NCBI RefSeq assembly: GCF_000744095.1
Contig: NZ_JQLI01000008.1
Location: 1,736,001-1,800,000, forward strand
DNA from: Cupriavidus necator A5-1
GTDB taxonomy: Bacteria > Pseudomonadota > Gammaproteobacteria > Burkholderiales > Burkholderiaceae
Direction: 5' to 3'
DNA: 64,000 nucleotides
Shown here: positions 36,371 to 46,680 of the stretch, one piece after another
How positions within the stretch are numbered: the stretch's first letter is position 1
Layout of the letters: every line of letters begins with the position of its first letter
The notes under the pieces: generated by a model
What the model was told of the DNA's origin: nothing
Database searches by the model: none
What the model saw: the letters and a program-made list of their open reading frames with translations, nothing else
Program-made: the position numbers and the translations under genes

Positions 36371-37222
36371 TCAGCCCGCGGCGCGCTCCGCGGCTTCCAG
36401 CGTGTTGACCAGCAGCATGGTGATGGTCATTGGGCCGACGCCGCCCGGCACCGGCGTGATGTAGCCGGCCACCTCGCGCACGCCGGCAAAATCGACGTCG
36501 CCGCACAGCTTGCCGTTGTCGTCGCGGTTCATGCCCACGTCGATCACGACCGCGCCGGGCTTGACCATGTCGGCGGTGATCAGGTTGCGCCGGCCGACCG
36601 CGGCGACCACCACGTCGGCTTCACGCGTGTGGGCGCCGATATCGCGCGTCTTGCTGTTGCAGATGGTCACGGTGGCGCCGGCCTGCAGCAGCAGCATCGC
36701 CATCGGCTTGCCGACGATGTTCGAGGCACCGACCACCACGGCGCGGGCGCCGCGCAGCGGGAACTGGATCGATTCCAGCATCTTCATGCAGCCGTAGGGT
36801 GTGCACGGGCGGAACAGCGGCGCGCCGGTCATCAGCGCGCCGGCGTTGGCGACGTGGAAGCCGTCGACGTCCTTTTCCGGGGCGATCGCTTCCAGCACCT
36901 TGTGGCTGTCAATGTGCTTGGGCAGCGGCAGCTGCACCAGGATGCCGTGGATGTTCGGATCGTTGTTGAGCGCGTCGATGCGGGCCAGCAATTCCGCCTC
37001 CGAGAGGTCAGCGGGGTAGCGGTCGAGCGAGGAGTGGAAGCCATTGTCCTGGCAAGCCTTGACCTTGTTGCGCACGTAGACCTGGCTGGCCGGGTCTTCG
37101 CCGACCAGGATCACGGCCAGGCCGGGGCGGTGGCCGCGTTCGGTCAGGGTGGCGGCGCGCCGGGCGGCTTCGGAGCGGATTTGTTTGGCAAGGGCGTTGC
37201 CGTCGATCAGTTGGGCAGACAT
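36371..37222 (-). CDS. folD: Methylenetetrahydrofolate dehydrogenase / methenyltetrahydrofolate cyclohydrolase
   Basis: 283 residues, full length. A bifunctional one-carbon enzyme: NADP-dependent oxidation of 5,10-CH2-THF and hydrolysis of the methenyl form. Motifs: [13 protein letters not shown] with the catalytic Lys, [13 protein letters not shown], the Rossmann loop [15 protein letters not shown] and the C-terminal [11 protein letters not shown]. The ATG at 37222, with GGAGG just upstream (minus strand ttcctcc-complement), fits the family start [15 protein letters not shown]. First gene of the folD-prlC-xthA-sulP group. Confidence 0.97.
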   Translation of the reverse strand: MSAQLIDGNALAKQIRSEAARRAATLTERGHRPGLAVILVGEDPASQVYVRNKVKACQDNGFHSSLDRYPADLSEAELLARIDALNNDPNIHGILVQLPLPKHIDSHKVLEAIAPEKDVDGFHVANAGALMTGAPLFRPCTPYGCMKMLESIQFPLRGARAVVVGASNIVGKPMAMLLLQAGATVTICNSKTRDIGAHTREADVVVAAVGRRNLITADMVKPGAVVIDVGMNRDDNGKLCGDVDFAGVREVAGYITPVPGGVGPMTITMLLVNTLEAAERAAG

Positions 37223-37375
37223 GGAGGAATGGCGGGTTTGTGGCCGGAGGTGGAGATGCCGCCGCTGGGGGCGGGCAAGGGCTAAAGGCGAATTATAAAG
37301 GTTGCGTAGGGGCTGCCGCACGGAGCTTGACCGGATACAGGGGTCGCGTGGATCGGGGCTGGTAGCATCGGCCGC

Positions 37376-38056
37376 ATGCACACCGCGCTCCCGTCCCTGC
37401 TGTCCGATCCCTTGCTGGTGTTCCTGTCCCTGGCCGGGCTGCTGTGGGCGCTGACGCGCCGGCCCTGGCAGCTGCTGCGGCGCAATGCGCTGCAGAATGC
37501 CTGGCTGGGCGCGATGCTGCTGGTCGCGCTGCTGTGGATGGTGCGCGCCACGCTGGTGGGCGGGCTGGTGATCCAGCTGCTCGGCGCCACGCTGATGGTG
37601 ACGTTATTCGGCTTGCCGCTGGCGCTGCTGTCGCTGTTCGTGGTGGATGTGGTGTCGCTGTTGGGGCTGGAATACCTGGCGGGCCATGGCTGGTCGCAGT
37701 TCGACTTGGCCTCGCTATGGGTGCGCTACGTCTGGCTGGCGCTGGTGCCGGCGCTGATCTCGGCCGCGCTGCAGGCGTTGATGCGCCGGTTTCTGCCGCG
37801 GCATCCCTTCGTTTTTATCCTCGGGCACGGCTATTTCACCGCCGGGCTGGCCGCGCTCGGCGGCAGTGCGGCGCAGGCGGCCTGGCGCCACCTGATGGCG
37901 CCGGCGCTGCCCTTTACCGTGGCCGACACGCTGGCCGCGATGGTGATCCTGGCCTTTGGCGAGGCCTTCCTGACCGGCATGTTGGTGGCGATCTTTGTGG
38001 TCTACCGGCCACAATGGGTTGTCACGTTCCGGGACGAGGAATACCTGAAGCGCTGA
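37376..38056 (+). CDS. COG3235-type membrane protein (CbiM-like)
   Basis: 226 residues with about seven hydrophobic helices (e.g. [45 protein letters not shown]). The pattern resembles the energy-coupling-factor permease-like family COG3235, which is related to CbiM. Conserved [20 protein letters not shown] closes the protein. Divergent from folD. No ECF ATPase genes are nearby, so a transport role is unproven. Confidence 0.75.
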   Translation: MHTALPSLLSDPLLVFLSLAGLLWALTRRPWQLLRRNALQNAWLGAMLLVALLWMVRATLVGGLVIQLLGATLMVTLFGLPLALLSLFVVDVVSLLGLEYLAGHGWSQFDLASLWVRYVWLALVPALISAALQALMRRFLPRHPFVFILGHGYFTAGLAALGGSAAQAAWRHLMAPALPFTVADTLAAMVILAFGEAFLTGMLVAIFVVYRPQWVVTFRDEEYLKR

Positions 38057-38157
38057 AGGCGGGGATGGTTGCGCCGGGCGGCGCGGGGAGGGCAGCCGGC
38101 GCGGCCGCGTGCCGCGCCGGGAAGTGACGGGCATGGCGCCGCCAGGCGCCAGCCCGG

Positions 38158-38790
38158 TCAGCTGTTGCGCGACAGCGCCAGGCGCAGCAGGTCGGCGACC
38201 GTGTTGACGTTGAGCTTTTCCATGATGTTGGCGCGGTGCGCCTCCACCGTCTTGATGGAAATGCCCAGGTCGTCGGCGATCTGCTTGTTCAGGCGGCCGG
38301 CTACGATGCGCTCCAGCACCTGCTGCTCGCGCGTGGTCAGCTTGCCCAGCAGGTCCTTGGCGGCACGCTGCTCGCGCGCGGCGGAGTGGTCGGTGCGGGC
38401 CTTCTGCAGCATGCGCTCGACCAGCGCGCGCAGCTCCGACTCGTCGAACGGCTTCTCGATAAAGTCGATCGCGCCGCGCTTCATCGTCGACACCGCCATC
38501 GGCACGTCGCCGTGGCCGGTGATAAAGACGATGGGGATGTCGATCTGCTCGGCCAGCATGCGTTCCTGCAACTCGGGGCCGCTCATGCCGGGCATGCGCA
38601 CGTCGAGGATCAGGCACGACACCTGGCTGGCGTCGTAGGCGGCGAGGAACTGCTCGGCGCTGGTGAAGCTGCGCACCTGGTAGCCATTGCCCTCCAGCAG
38701 CCAGGTCAGCGAGTCGCGCATGGCTTCATCGTCGTCGACGATGAACACGGTCTCGCCGCGGTGGGGCGTGGGGTTAGGCGTTGCGGTCAT
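38158..38790 (-). CDS. FixJ/NarL-type response regulator
   Basis: 210 residues from the ATG at 38790, with a GAGGAG site. Receiver domain: acidic pocket VDDDEAMRDS, phosphoacceptor Asp63 in LILDVRMPGMSG, Lys113 in IEKPFDE. The C-terminal LuxR-type HTH is LTTREQQVLERIVAGRLNKQ, then KTVEAHRANIMEKLNV. It lies 156 nt downstream of the histidine kinase on the same strand, its probable partner. This is the FixLJ/TtrSR-type arrangement; the targets are unknown. Confidence 0.93.
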   Translation of the reverse strand: MTATPNPTPHRGETVFIVDDDEAMRDSLTWLLEGNGYQVRSFTSAEQFLAAYDASQVSCLILDVRMPGMSGPELQERMLAEQIDIPIVFITGHGDVPMAVSTMKRGAIDFIEKPFDESELRALVERMLQKARTDHSAAREQRAAKDLLGKLTTREQQVLERIVAGRLNKQIADDLGISIKTVEAHRANIMEKLNVNTVADLLRLALSRNS

Positions 38791-38946
38791 GTAGTCTCCT
38801 CGGGACAACAATTCATTGCTGCGAAGTGTAACCGGCCACGGCCCTCTGTGGCGAGACAGGCCCCCCGCGGACGTGGGGAATGGCGTGGCCGGCGTGCTCC
38901 GGATTCTGGGGGGCAGGGACTTGCGGGGCGGGGGCGCTTGCTTCTG

Positions 38947-41544
38947 TCAGTGCTCGGCCATCACCGGCTGCAGCGGCAGCATGATCTTAAATGTACAACC
39001 GATGCCGTCGATATTGTTCTCCACCCACAGGCGGCCCTGGTGCGACTCGATGATCGAGCGGCAGATGTTCAGCCCCATGCCCATACCGTCGGACTTGGTG
39101 CTGAAGAAGGGTTCGAACAGCCGTTCCTTGGTGGCCTCGTCCACGCCCGGGCCCTGGTCGATCACCTCGATATGGACGTTGTCGCCGATCTCGCCCGGCT
39201 CCATCCGCGCGTGCAGGCGCACCACGCCGCCGGCACGCAGCGCCGGCAGGCCCGACATGGCTTCCACCGCGTTCTTGAGCAGGTTCACCAGCACCTGCTC
39301 GATCAGCACCGGATCCACATAGACCGTCATCGGCGGCGGCGGCAGGCGGGTCAGGATGGTGACGCGGCGGCGCGTGGCCTCCAGGTCGGCCAGGCCCACG
39401 GCGTCGGCGACGATGTCGTGCAGCGAGGCCTCGCGCCGCTGCGGCTGGCTGCGCTTCACGAAGCCGCGGATGCGGCTGATGATGGTGCCGGCGCGCACCG
39501 CCTGGGCCGACGTCTTTTCCAGCACCGGGATCAGGTCTTCCGGCGTGCTGCGGCCCGAATGCAACCGCGCCACCGCGCCCATGCAGTAGTTGTTGATTGC
39601 CGCCAGCGGCTGGTTCAGCTCGTGCGCCAGCGACGAGGCCATCTCGCCCATGGTGGTCAGGCGGCTGGTGAACTGCAGGCGCTCTTCGTGCTGGCGCGCC
39701 ATTTCCTCGGCGGCCTTGCGCACCGTGATGTCGGTGGCGATCTGCATCTGCGCCAGGTGGCCGTCGACCCATTGGATATAGCGGCGGCGCACTTCGAACC
39801 ACTTCTGCATGTCGGGCACGAACACTTCGCGCGCGTCCGAGGCGTACGGCATCAGCTCGGAAGCGGGCAGGCCGGCGTAGGCGTCGACATAGTCGGTGTT
39901 GTCGCTCGAGACCTGGTCCTTGTCGAGCTCGTCGCCGGCCAGCTTGACGTGGCCCTCGGCCTCCCAGCCGAACAGCTGCCGGTAGTAGCGGTTGGCGAAC
40001 AGCAGCTCGGCCTTGTCGGTGGCCAGCACGGAGACGGCTGCGTCCAGGCTCTCCAGCACCGTGGTGAAGCGGTCATGCGCCGCGGCCAGTTCCTCGCGGG
40101 CTCGTTTGGGCTCGGTGATGTCCGTCATCGAGCTCATCCAGCCGGTATGGCGGCCGCGGCTGTCCACCAGCGGCGACACGTACATGCGCGCATAGAAGCT
40201 GCTGCCGTCGCGGCGCATCACGCGCATCTCGTAGCCGCCCGCGGGCGACTTGCCCTGCAGCGTCAGGTCGATCTGCTTCTGCATCTCCTGCTGGTCGTTG
40301 GGCGGCCAGTAGGGGAAGGGCGGCAGGCGCCCGACCAGGTCGTTCTCCTGCCAGCCGGTCATGCGGCAGAAGGCCGGGTTGACGTAGGTGATGCGGCCGT
40401 TCAGGTCGAGCGCGCGCAGGCCGATCAGCATCGAGTTTTCCATCGCGCGCCGGAACGAGGTCTCGGCGAGCAGCGCGCGCTGCGCTTCGGAGCGCCGGCT
40501 GGTGTGGCGCCACATGCTCCACAGGCTCCACAGCAGGAAGCAGGACAGGCCCACCACCAGCCACAGCAGCATGTTGTTGGGCAGGTTGGACGGCGGCGGG
40601 TAGGCGTCGGCGCGCAGCGACAGCGAGTGGCCCGGCGGGTCAAGCAGCACCTCGTACGACAGCGCATTGCCCGGCACCGGCCGCAGCGAGGTGCTGGCGC
40701 GGGTCTGGTTGTTCTTGTCGATCAGCGAGAAGCGGTAGCGCTCGGTCAGTTCCGGCGGCAGCAGGTGCGTCAGGATGCCGTTGATCGAGTAGAGCGCGCC
40801 GAGCGTGCCGAGGAACTCGTTGTCGCGCACGATCGGCACCTGTACCAGCATGAAGCTGTCGCCGCGGTCGTTGACCAGCGGGCGCGAGTAGACCACGCGC
40901 TGGGTTTCGCGGGCGGCGTCGAAGGTGTCGAGCACTTCCGGCTCGAGCGGCTGGTCCTGGTTCTCGCGCAGGCGCACGGCAAACTCGGACGTCGATGGCA
41001 GTGACCAGCGGCCACGCTTGGTGGCGTCGAGCCAGTTGATAAAGACGATTTCGGGGTTCTCGCGCAGGATTTCCTGCGCGGCGGTGCGGTACGCGCCTTG
41101 CTCGAGCTGGGCGGCGGCAATGTCGCGCGCCAGCGAGGAGAGCTGGTCCTGGTTGCTCAACAGGGACAGGCGCACGCGCTGCTGCGCCCAGGCGGCGTCG
41201 CGGTAGAGCGCGTCGCGTTGCTGCTGGCGCTCGGTCTCGTGCAACGACCACAGGATCACGCCCATCGCCACCGTGAACAGCACGATCGCGACCAGCGGGA
41301 TAAACATGAACCAGCTGGTGGCCACCAGGTTGCGCCAACGCAGCCACCACAATCCGCGCGGGGCGGCGACCGGCGCGCCGTCCTCGGGTCCCAGTCCCTC
41401 GATCGGACCTAGCCCGGCCGCCGGGGGAGGGGCGTGTCCGCCATCGCCACCAGCCGCCTTGGCTGAGCCCGACGCATCGGGAGATAGCATGGCTGCACGC
41501 AGGCGGGAAAGAAATCGGTCGAGAGACGAGGCGAAAAACGGCAT
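38947..41544 (-). CDS. Membrane PAS-domain histidine kinase
   Basis: About 865 residues if started at the ATG at 41544; an upstream in-frame ATG at 41619 is also possible, and neither has a good ribosome-binding site. Order: a Pro/Gly-rich cytoplasmic stretch, TM1 (FMFIPLVAIVLFTVAMGVIL), a ~275-residue periplasmic sensor loop, TM2 (NMLLWLVVGLSCFLLWSLWS), two PAS domains (GLRALDLNGRITYVNPAFC..., then VLATDKAELLFANRYYRQLF), HisKA with His641 in SSLAHELNQPLAA and HATPase_c (GPGVDEATKERLFEPFFSTK). The HELNQPL box is that of the DctB/FixL class. Sensed signal unknown. Confidence 0.92.
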   Translation of the reverse strand: MPFFASSLDRFLSRLRAAMLSPDASGSAKAAGGDGGHAPPPAAGLGPIEGLGPEDGAPVAAPRGLWWLRWRNLVATSWFMFIPLVAIVLFTVAMGVILWSLHETERQQQRDALYRDAAWAQQRVRLSLLSNQDQLSSLARDIAAAQLEQGAYRTAAQEILRENPEIVFINWLDATKRGRWSLPSTSEFAVRLRENQDQPLEPEVLDTFDAARETQRVVYSRPLVNDRGDSFMLVQVPIVRDNEFLGTLGALYSINGILTHLLPPELTERYRFSLIDKNNQTRASTSLRPVPGNALSYEVLLDPPGHSLSLRADAYPPPSNLPNNMLLWLVVGLSCFLLWSLWSMWRHTSRRSEAQRALLAETSFRRAMENSMLIGLRALDLNGRITYVNPAFCRMTGWQENDLVGRLPPFPYWPPNDQQEMQKQIDLTLQGKSPAGGYEMRVMRRDGSSFYARMYVSPLVDSRGRHTGWMSSMTDITEPKRAREELAAAHDRFTTVLESLDAAVSVLATDKAELLFANRYYRQLFGWEAEGHVKLAGDELDKDQVSSDNTDYVDAYAGLPASELMPYASDAREVFVPDMQKWFEVRRRYIQWVDGHLAQMQIATDITVRKAAEEMARQHEERLQFTSRLTTMGEMASSLAHELNQPLAAINNYCMGAVARLHSGRSTPEDLIPVLEKTSAQAVRAGTIISRIRGFVKRSQPQRREASLHDIVADAVGLADLEATRRRVTILTRLPPPPMTVYVDPVLIEQVLVNLLKNAVEAMSGLPALRAGGVVRLHARMEPGEIGDNVHIEVIDQGPGVDEATKERLFEPFFSTKSDGMGMGLNICRSIIESHQGRLWVENNIDGIGCTFKIMLPLQPVMAEH

Positions 41545-41745
41545 GGGAGGGATTGACGGCTGACCGGCCAGTGTACCGAGATTATTGCGGTGCGTCGCTT
41601 GGGGAAAGCGCCAATGCATCCCAGGTTTTGCCTGCCGGCGTCAGCCGCCTTGCGGGACGGGAATACGCCATCGGAAGGTGATTGTTGGTGCGCTGCCGCA
41701 TAATTTCACATTATAAAAAACGATATCGCAATTTGAAAATTTCAC

Positions 41746-41774
41746 TTGTGTTGCAATTTAGGCTTCCATAGAAT
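41746..41774 (+). promoter_or_regulatory. Candidate sigma-70 promoter of the PDH operon
   Basis: TTGTGT (41746-41751), a 17-nt spacer and TAGAAT (41769-41774), inside the only AT-rich stretch of the region. Transcription would start near 41781, leaving a ~200-nt leader. ATTTGAAAATTTCA just upstream forms a partial dyad that could hold a regulator. Confidence 0.6.
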
Positions 41775-41943
41775 CGGTTCGACCCAAGAATGCGGGCGGT
41801 AGCCATGCGCCTGCCGCGCGGAGGAACCGGAACAGGTTCCCCGGCGGTGGCTCCGATGCAGGGCGCGGCAGCGCCGGATCCGCAAGAGTGAGAGTCACAC
41901 CGTAGAGCCCTGCCCGAGGCCAAAAGCGCGGGCGCGGCAGACC

Positions 41944-41970
41944 GAATTCAACGAATTCAACGAATTCACC
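41944..41970 (+). repeat. Triple 9-bp repeat GAATTCAAC in the aceE leader
   Basis: GAATTCAAC, GAATTCAAC and GAATTCACC in direct tandem, ending just before the aceE ribosome-binding site (CAGGAGACAGTC). Copy number could vary by slippage and alter the leader. Confidence 0.75.
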
Positions 41971-41982
41971 CAGGAGACAGTC

Positions 41983-44670
41983 ATGTCCGCCGTACCAGAG
42001 CAGATTCTCGGCGCGTCCAGCGCCAACGACGCCGATCCCCAGGAAACGCATGAATGGCTTGACGCCCTGCAGGGCGTCCTCGCCGCTGAAGGCCCCGCGC
42101 GCGCCGCGTTCCTGATCGACAAGCAGATCGAATACGCACGCGTGAACGGCGTGACCCAGCCGTTCCACGCCGAAACGCAGTACATCAACACGATCCCGGT
42201 CGACCAGCAGGCCCGCATCCCCGGCGACCAGGACGTCGAGCACCGCATCCGCTCGTACACCCGCTGGAACGCCATGGCGATGGTGCTGCGCGCCAACAAG
42301 CACACCAACGTCGGCGGCCATATCTCCTCGTTTGCTTCTGCTGCGACCCTGTATGACGTCGGCTACAACCACTTCTGGCGCGCCCCGTCCGAACAGAGCG
42401 GTGGCGACCTGGTCTTCGTGCAGGGCCACTCGGCTCCGGGCGTGTACTCGCGCGCCTTCCTGCTGGGCCGCCTGACCCAGGACCAGCTCGACAACTTCCG
42501 CCAGGAAGTCGACGGCAAGGGCATCTCGTCCTACCCGCACCCGTGGCTGATGCCGGACTTCTGGCAGTTCCCGACCGTGTCGATGGGCCTGGGCCCGATC
42601 ATGGCCATCTACCAGGCCCGCTTCATGAAGTACCTGGACAGCCGCGGCCTGGCCAAGGCCGGCGATCGCAAGGTCTGGGCCTTCCTGGGTGACGGCGAGA
42701 CCGACGAGCCGGAATCGCTGGGCGCGATCGGCATGGCCGGCCGCGAAAAACTCGACAACCTGGTCTTTGTCATCAACTGCAACCTGCAGCGCCTGGACGG
42801 CCCGGTGCGCGGCAACGGCAAGATCATCCAGGAGCTGGAATCCGAGTTCCGCGGTGCCGGCTGGAACGTGATCAAGGTGGTGTGGGGCAGCAAGTGGGAT
42901 TCGCTGCTGGCGCGCGACACCAAGGGCCTGCTGATGAAGCGCATGATGGAATGCGTCGACGGCGAGTACCAGACGATGAAGGCCAAGGACGGCGCCTATG
43001 TCCGCGAGCACTTCTTCAACACGCCTGAGCTGAAGGCGATGGTGGCCGACTGGTCCGACGACGACATCTGGCGCCTGAACCGCGGCGGCCACGATCCGCA
43101 CAAGATCTACGCCGCCTACAAGGCCGCCAGCGAGCACAAGGGCCAGCCCACGCTGATCCTGGCCAAGACCATCAAGGGCTATGGCATGGGCGACGCCGGC
43201 CAGGCCATGAACGTGGCCCACCAGCAGAAGAAGATGCCGGTGGACGCGATCCGCAAGTTCCGCGACCAGTTCAATATCCCCGTTGCCGACGACCAGCTGG
43301 AAGAGGTGCCGTACATCACCTTCCCGGAAGGTTCGAAGGAACTGGAGTACATGCGCCAGGCTCGCCTGAACCTGGGCGGCTACCTGCCGGCCCGCCGCCA
43401 GAAGGCCGAAGCCCTGCCGGTCCCGCAGCTGGCCGCGTTCGAGGCGCTGCTGAAGGCCACCGGCGAGGGCCGCGAAGTGTCCACCACCATGGCCTTCGTG
43501 CGTATCCTGAACACCCTGCTGAAAGACAAGCAGATCGGCAAACACGTGGTGCCCATCGTGCCGGACGAGTCGCGCACCTTCGGCATGGAAGGCCTGTTCC
43601 GCCAGGTCGGCATCTGGAACCAGGAAGGCCAGAAGTACGTGCCGGAAGACCATGACCAGCTGATGTTCTACAAGGAATCGCAGACAGGCCAGGTGCTGCA
43701 GGAAGGCATCAACGAAGCCGGCGCCATGTGCGACTGGATCGCCGCCGCCACGTCGTACTCGACACACGGCGTGCAGATGATCCCGTTCTACATCTACTAC
43801 TCGATGTTCGGCATCCAGCGTATCGGCGACCTGTGCTGGGCCGCTGCCGACATGCGCTCGCGCGGCTTCCTGCTGGGCGGCACCGCCGGCCGCACCACGC
43901 TGAACGGTGAAGGCCTGCAGCACGAAGACGGCCACTCACACGTGTTCCACGCCGCGATTCCGAACTGCATCTCGTACGACCCGACTTTCCAGTACGAACT
44001 GGCGGTGATCATGCAGGACGGCCTGCGCCGCATGTACGCCGAACAGGAAGACATCTACTACTACCTGACGGTGATGAACGAGAACTACGAGCATCCGGAA
44101 ATGCCGGCTGGCGTAGAGCAGGACATCGTCAAGGGCATGTACCAGTTCCGCAAGGGCGTCGAGAACAGCAACGCGCCGCGCGTGCAGCTGCTGGGCTCGG
44201 GCACGATCTTCCGCGAAGTGATCGCCGCCGCCGAACTGCTGAAGAAGGACTGGGGCGTCGAGTCGGACCTGTGGGGCTGCCCGAGCTTCACCGAGCTGGC
44301 CCGCGAAGGCCAGGCCACCGAGCGCTACAACCTGCTGCACCCGACCGAGACCCCGCGCGAGTCGTTCGTCGCGCAGAAGCTGAAGTCGGCCCGCGGTCCG
44401 GTGATCGCCTCGACCGACTACGTGCGCGCCTTTGCCGAACAGATCCGTCCGTTCGTGCCGCGCCGCTACGTGGTGCTGGGCACCGACGGCTTCGGCCGCT
44501 CGGACACCCGCGAGAAGCTGCGCCACTTCTTTGAAGTGGACCGCCACTGGGTCACGCTGGCCGCGCTCAAGGCGCTGGCCGACGAAGGCGCGATCGGCCG
44601 CGACAAGGTGGCCGAGGCCATCAAGAAGTACAACCTCGACCCGAGCAAGCCTAACCCGATGTCGGTCTGA
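41983..44670 (+). CDS. aceE: Pyruvate dehydrogenase E1 component, homodimeric type
   Basis: 895 residues, the single-chain alpha2 E1 of proteobacteria (pdhA in R. eutropha usage). Decarboxylates pyruvate on thiamine diphosphate and reductively acetylates the E2 lipoyl group. The ThDP motif starts GDGETDEPESLGAI (about residue 237) and ends NLVFVINCN. QFPTVSMGLGP, VRTTKGYG-like KTIKGYGMGDAG and the C-terminal GTDGFGRSDTR are typical AceE segments. First gene of aceE-aceF-proteasome homologue-lpdA, with a strong CAGGAG site. Confidence 0.97.
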   Translation: MSAVPEQILGASSANDADPQETHEWLDALQGVLAAEGPARAAFLIDKQIEYARVNGVTQPFHAETQYINTIPVDQQARIPGDQDVEHRIRSYTRWNAMAMVLRANKHTNVGGHISSFASAATLYDVGYNHFWRAPSEQSGGDLVFVQGHSAPGVYSRAFLLGRLTQDQLDNFRQEVDGKGISSYPHPWLMPDFWQFPTVSMGLGPIMAIYQARFMKYLDSRGLAKAGDRKVWAFLGDGETDEPESLGAIGMAGREKLDNLVFVINCNLQRLDGPVRGNGKIIQELESEFRGAGWNVIKVVWGSKWDSLLARDTKGLLMKRMMECVDGEYQTMKAKDGAYVREHFFNTPELKAMVADWSDDDIWRLNRGGHDPHKIYAAYKAASEHKGQPTLILAKTIKGYGMGDAGQAMNVAHQQKKMPVDAIRKFRDQFNIPVADDQLEEVPYITFPEGSKELEYMRQARLNLGGYLPARRQKAEALPVPQLAAFEALLKATGEGREVSTTMAFVRILNTLLKDKQIGKHVVPIVPDESRTFGMEGLFRQVGIWNQEGQKYVPEDHDQLMFYKESQTGQVLQEGINEAGAMCDWIAAATSYSTHGVQMIPFYIYYSMFGIQRIGDLCWAAADMRSRGFLLGGTAGRTTLNGEGLQHEDGHSHVFHAAIPNCISYDPTFQYELAVIMQDGLRRMYAEQEDIYYYLTVMNENYEHPEMPAGVEQDIVKGMYQFRKGVENSNAPRVQLLGSGTIFREVIAAAELLKKDWGVESDLWGCPSFTELAREGQATERYNLLHPTETPRESFVAQKLKSARGPVIASTDYVRAFAEQIRPFVPRRYVVLGTDGFGRSDTREKLRHFFEVDRHWVTLAALKALADEGAIGRDKVAEAIKKYNLDPSKPNPMSV

Positions 44671-44837
44671 CCCGGCAGCCTGCACCAACCCCCGCAGTAC
44701 GGCGACGCCGTGCCGCGGGCGCCCCGGCCCAGTGCCGGACGGCGCCTTGCGGCACGGCGGCGTGACAGAAGCGGGCGGCGAAGGTAATCTCGCCGCTTGC
44801 GGACGTCGCGCGCGCCGGCCTGCCCAGGAGACACTGA

Positions 44838-46502
44838 ATGAGTCAAGCGATTGAAATCAAGGTGCCGGATATCGGCGACTATGACGCCGTTCCCGTCATT
44901 GAAGTGCATGTGAAACCCGGAGACAGCATCGACGCGGAAGACGCGCTGGTGACGCTGGAGTCGGACAAGGCCACCATGGACGTGCCCTCGCCGCAGGGCG
45001 GCGTGGTCAAGGATGTCCGCATCAAGGTGGGCGACAACGTGTCCGAAGGCTCGGTGCTGGTGATGCTGGAGCCGGCCGGCCAGGGCGCCGCAGCGCCGGC
45101 TGCCGCTCCGGCCCCGGCCGCAGCAGCGCCGGCCCCGGCGCCTGCCGCCGCAGCCCCCGCACCGGCTCCGGCCCCGGCCGCAGCGCCCGCCGGCGGTGGC
45201 GGCACCATCGAAGTGAAGGTGCCCGATATCGGCGATTACGACGCCGTGCCGGTCATCGAAGTCCACGTCAAGGCGGGCGACACCATCAGCGCCGAAGACG
45301 CGGTGGTGACGTTGGAATCCGACAAGGCCACCATGGACGTGCCCTCGCCGCAGGGCGGCGTGGTCAAGGAAGTCAAGGTCAAGGTCGGCGACAACGTGTC
45401 CGAAGGCACGCTGCTGCTGATCCTGGAAGGCGCCGCCGCGGCTGCCGCTCCGGCACCGGCCGCCGCTGCACCGGCCCCCGCGGCCGCCGCTGCACCGGCA
45501 CCGGCTGCGGCCCTCGCCGCTGCCCCGGCGCCTGCCGCAGCCCCGGCTGCCGCGCCGGCACAGGCTGGCGTCACCGGCAAGGCCGCCCACGCCAGCCCCT
45601 CGGTGCGCAAGTTCGCGCGCGAACTGGGCGTCGACGTGACGCGCGTGCCGGGCACCGGTCCCAAAGGCCGCATCACCCAGGAAGACGTGCAGCAGTACGT
45701 CAAGGGCGTGATGACCGGCCAGGCCGCCGCGCCGGCCCAGGCTGCCGCGGCTGGCGGCGGTGGTGGCGAGCTTGGCCTGCTGCCGTGGCCGAAGGTCGAT
45801 TTCACCCGCTTCGGCGAGGTGGAAAGCAAGGCCCTGTCGCGCATCAAGAAGATCTCGGGTGCCAACCTGCACCGCAACTGGGTCATGATTCCGCACGTCA
45901 CCAACCATGACGAAGCGGACATCACCGATCTGGAAGCCTTCCGCGTCCAGCTGAACAAGGAAAACGAGAAGGCCGGCATCAAGGTAACGATGCTCGCGTT
46001 CATGATCAAGGCCACCGTGGCGGCGCTGAAGAAGTTCCCGAACTTCAACGCTTCGCTGGACGGCGACAACCTGGTGCTGAAGAAGTACTTCAACATCGGC
46101 TTCGCCGCTGACACCCCGAACGGCCTGGTCGTCCCGGTGATCAAGGACGCCGACAAGAAGGGCGTGTTCGAGATCAGCCAGGAAATGGGCGAGCTGGCCA
46201 AGCTGGCGCGCGACGGCAAGCTCAAGCCCGACCAGATGCAGGGCGGCTGCTTCTCGATCTCGTCGCTGGGCGGCATCGGCGGCACGTATTTCACGCCGAT
46301 CATCAATGCGCCGGAAGTCGCGATCATGGGCGTGTGCAAGTCGTTCCAGAAGCCGGTGTGGGACGGCAAGCAATTTGCCCCGCGCCTGACGCTGCCGCTG
46401 TCGCTGTCGTGGGACCACCGCGTCATCGACGGTGCCGAGGCGGCGCGCTTCAACACGTACTTCGCGCAACTGCTGGCCGACTTCCGCCGCATCCTGCTGT
46501 AA
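44838..46502 (+). CDS. aceF: Pyruvate dehydrogenase E2, dihydrolipoamide acetyltransferase
   Basis: 554 residues forming the complex core. Two N-terminal lipoyl domains ([19 protein letters not shown]) with lipoyl-lysines Lys44 and Lys163 in [12 protein letters not shown] are joined by long Ala/Pro linkers. A peripheral-subunit-binding domain follows ([19 protein letters not shown]), then the catalytic domain ending [15 protein letters not shown] with His527. The start follows CCCAGGAGACACTG. The gap to aceE is 167 nt. A large dyad element (46504-46615) lies directly after the stop. Confidence 0.97.
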   Translation: MSQAIEIKVPDIGDYDAVPVIEVHVKPGDSIDAEDALVTLESDKATMDVPSPQGGVVKDVRIKVGDNVSEGSVLVMLEPAGQGAAAPAAAPAPAAAAPAPAPAAAAPAPAPAPAAAPAGGGGTIEVKVPDIGDYDAVPVIEVHVKAGDTISAEDAVVTLESDKATMDVPSPQGGVVKEVKVKVGDNVSEGTLLLILEGAAAAAAPAPAAAAPAPAAAAAPAPAAALAAAPAPAAAPAAAPAQAGVTGKAAHASPSVRKFARELGVDVTRVPGTGPKGRITQEDVQQYVKGVMTGQAAAPAQAAAAGGGGGELGLLPWPKVDFTRFGEVESKALSRIKKISGANLHRNWVMIPHVTNHDEADITDLEAFRVQLNKENEKAGIKVTMLAFMIKATVAALKKFPNFNASLDGDNLVLKKYFNIGFAADTPNGLVVPVIKDADKKGVFEISQEMGELAKLARDGKLKPDQMQGGCFSISSLGGIGGTYFTPIINAPEVAIMGVCKSFQKPVWDGKQFAPRLTLPLSLSWDHRVIDGAEAARFNTYFAQLLADFRRILL

Positions 46503-46503
46503 A

Positions 46504-46615
46504 GCGGCTGCTTAAAAATGATTCTGGCGTCGTTGCGCGGCCTTGCCGTACCACTTGTACTGTCTGCGGCCGCGCGCCTAGCCAGAACCGCTTCGCTTCA
46601 TTTTGAAGCAGCCGC
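46504..46615. repeat. Large intergenic dyad element after aceF
   Basis: A nested inverted repeat of about 112 bp. Outer arms GCGGCTGCTT / AAGCAGCCGC, then AAAATGA / TCATTTT, then TTCTGGC / GCCAGAA with a 10-nt bulge, and an inner GCGCGGCC / GGCCGCGC. It looks like the multi-copy intergenic palindromic elements common in beta-proteobacteria, but I saw only one copy here. A further hairpin (ACCGGC/GCCGGT, 46623-46637) follows. Confidence 0.6.
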
Positions 46616-46680
46616 AACGCACACCGGCTTTGCCGGTGCGCGAAAAGGCTGGCGCCTGAGTCGAATAGGAGGAGCGAGCC

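Larger units (their letters stand above)
41545..41982. other. Divergent regulatory region upstream of aceE
   Basis: 438 nt with no gene. It contains an AT-rich stretch at 41700-41765, the aceE promoter candidate (41746-41774), about 200 nt of untranslated leader and a triple 9-bp repeat just before the aceE ribosome-binding site. It must also carry the histidine-kinase promoter, which I could not place. Confidence 0.5.

Noticed and set aside
34117-36408. Plus-strand 763-codon frame opposite prlC
   Set aside because: Antisense to a complete PrlC with an intact HEFGH site; no start signal and shadow-type composition.
38236-41004. Plus-strand 922-codon frame opposite the histidine kinase
   Set aside because: Shadow frame; the minus-strand kinase has all expected domains.
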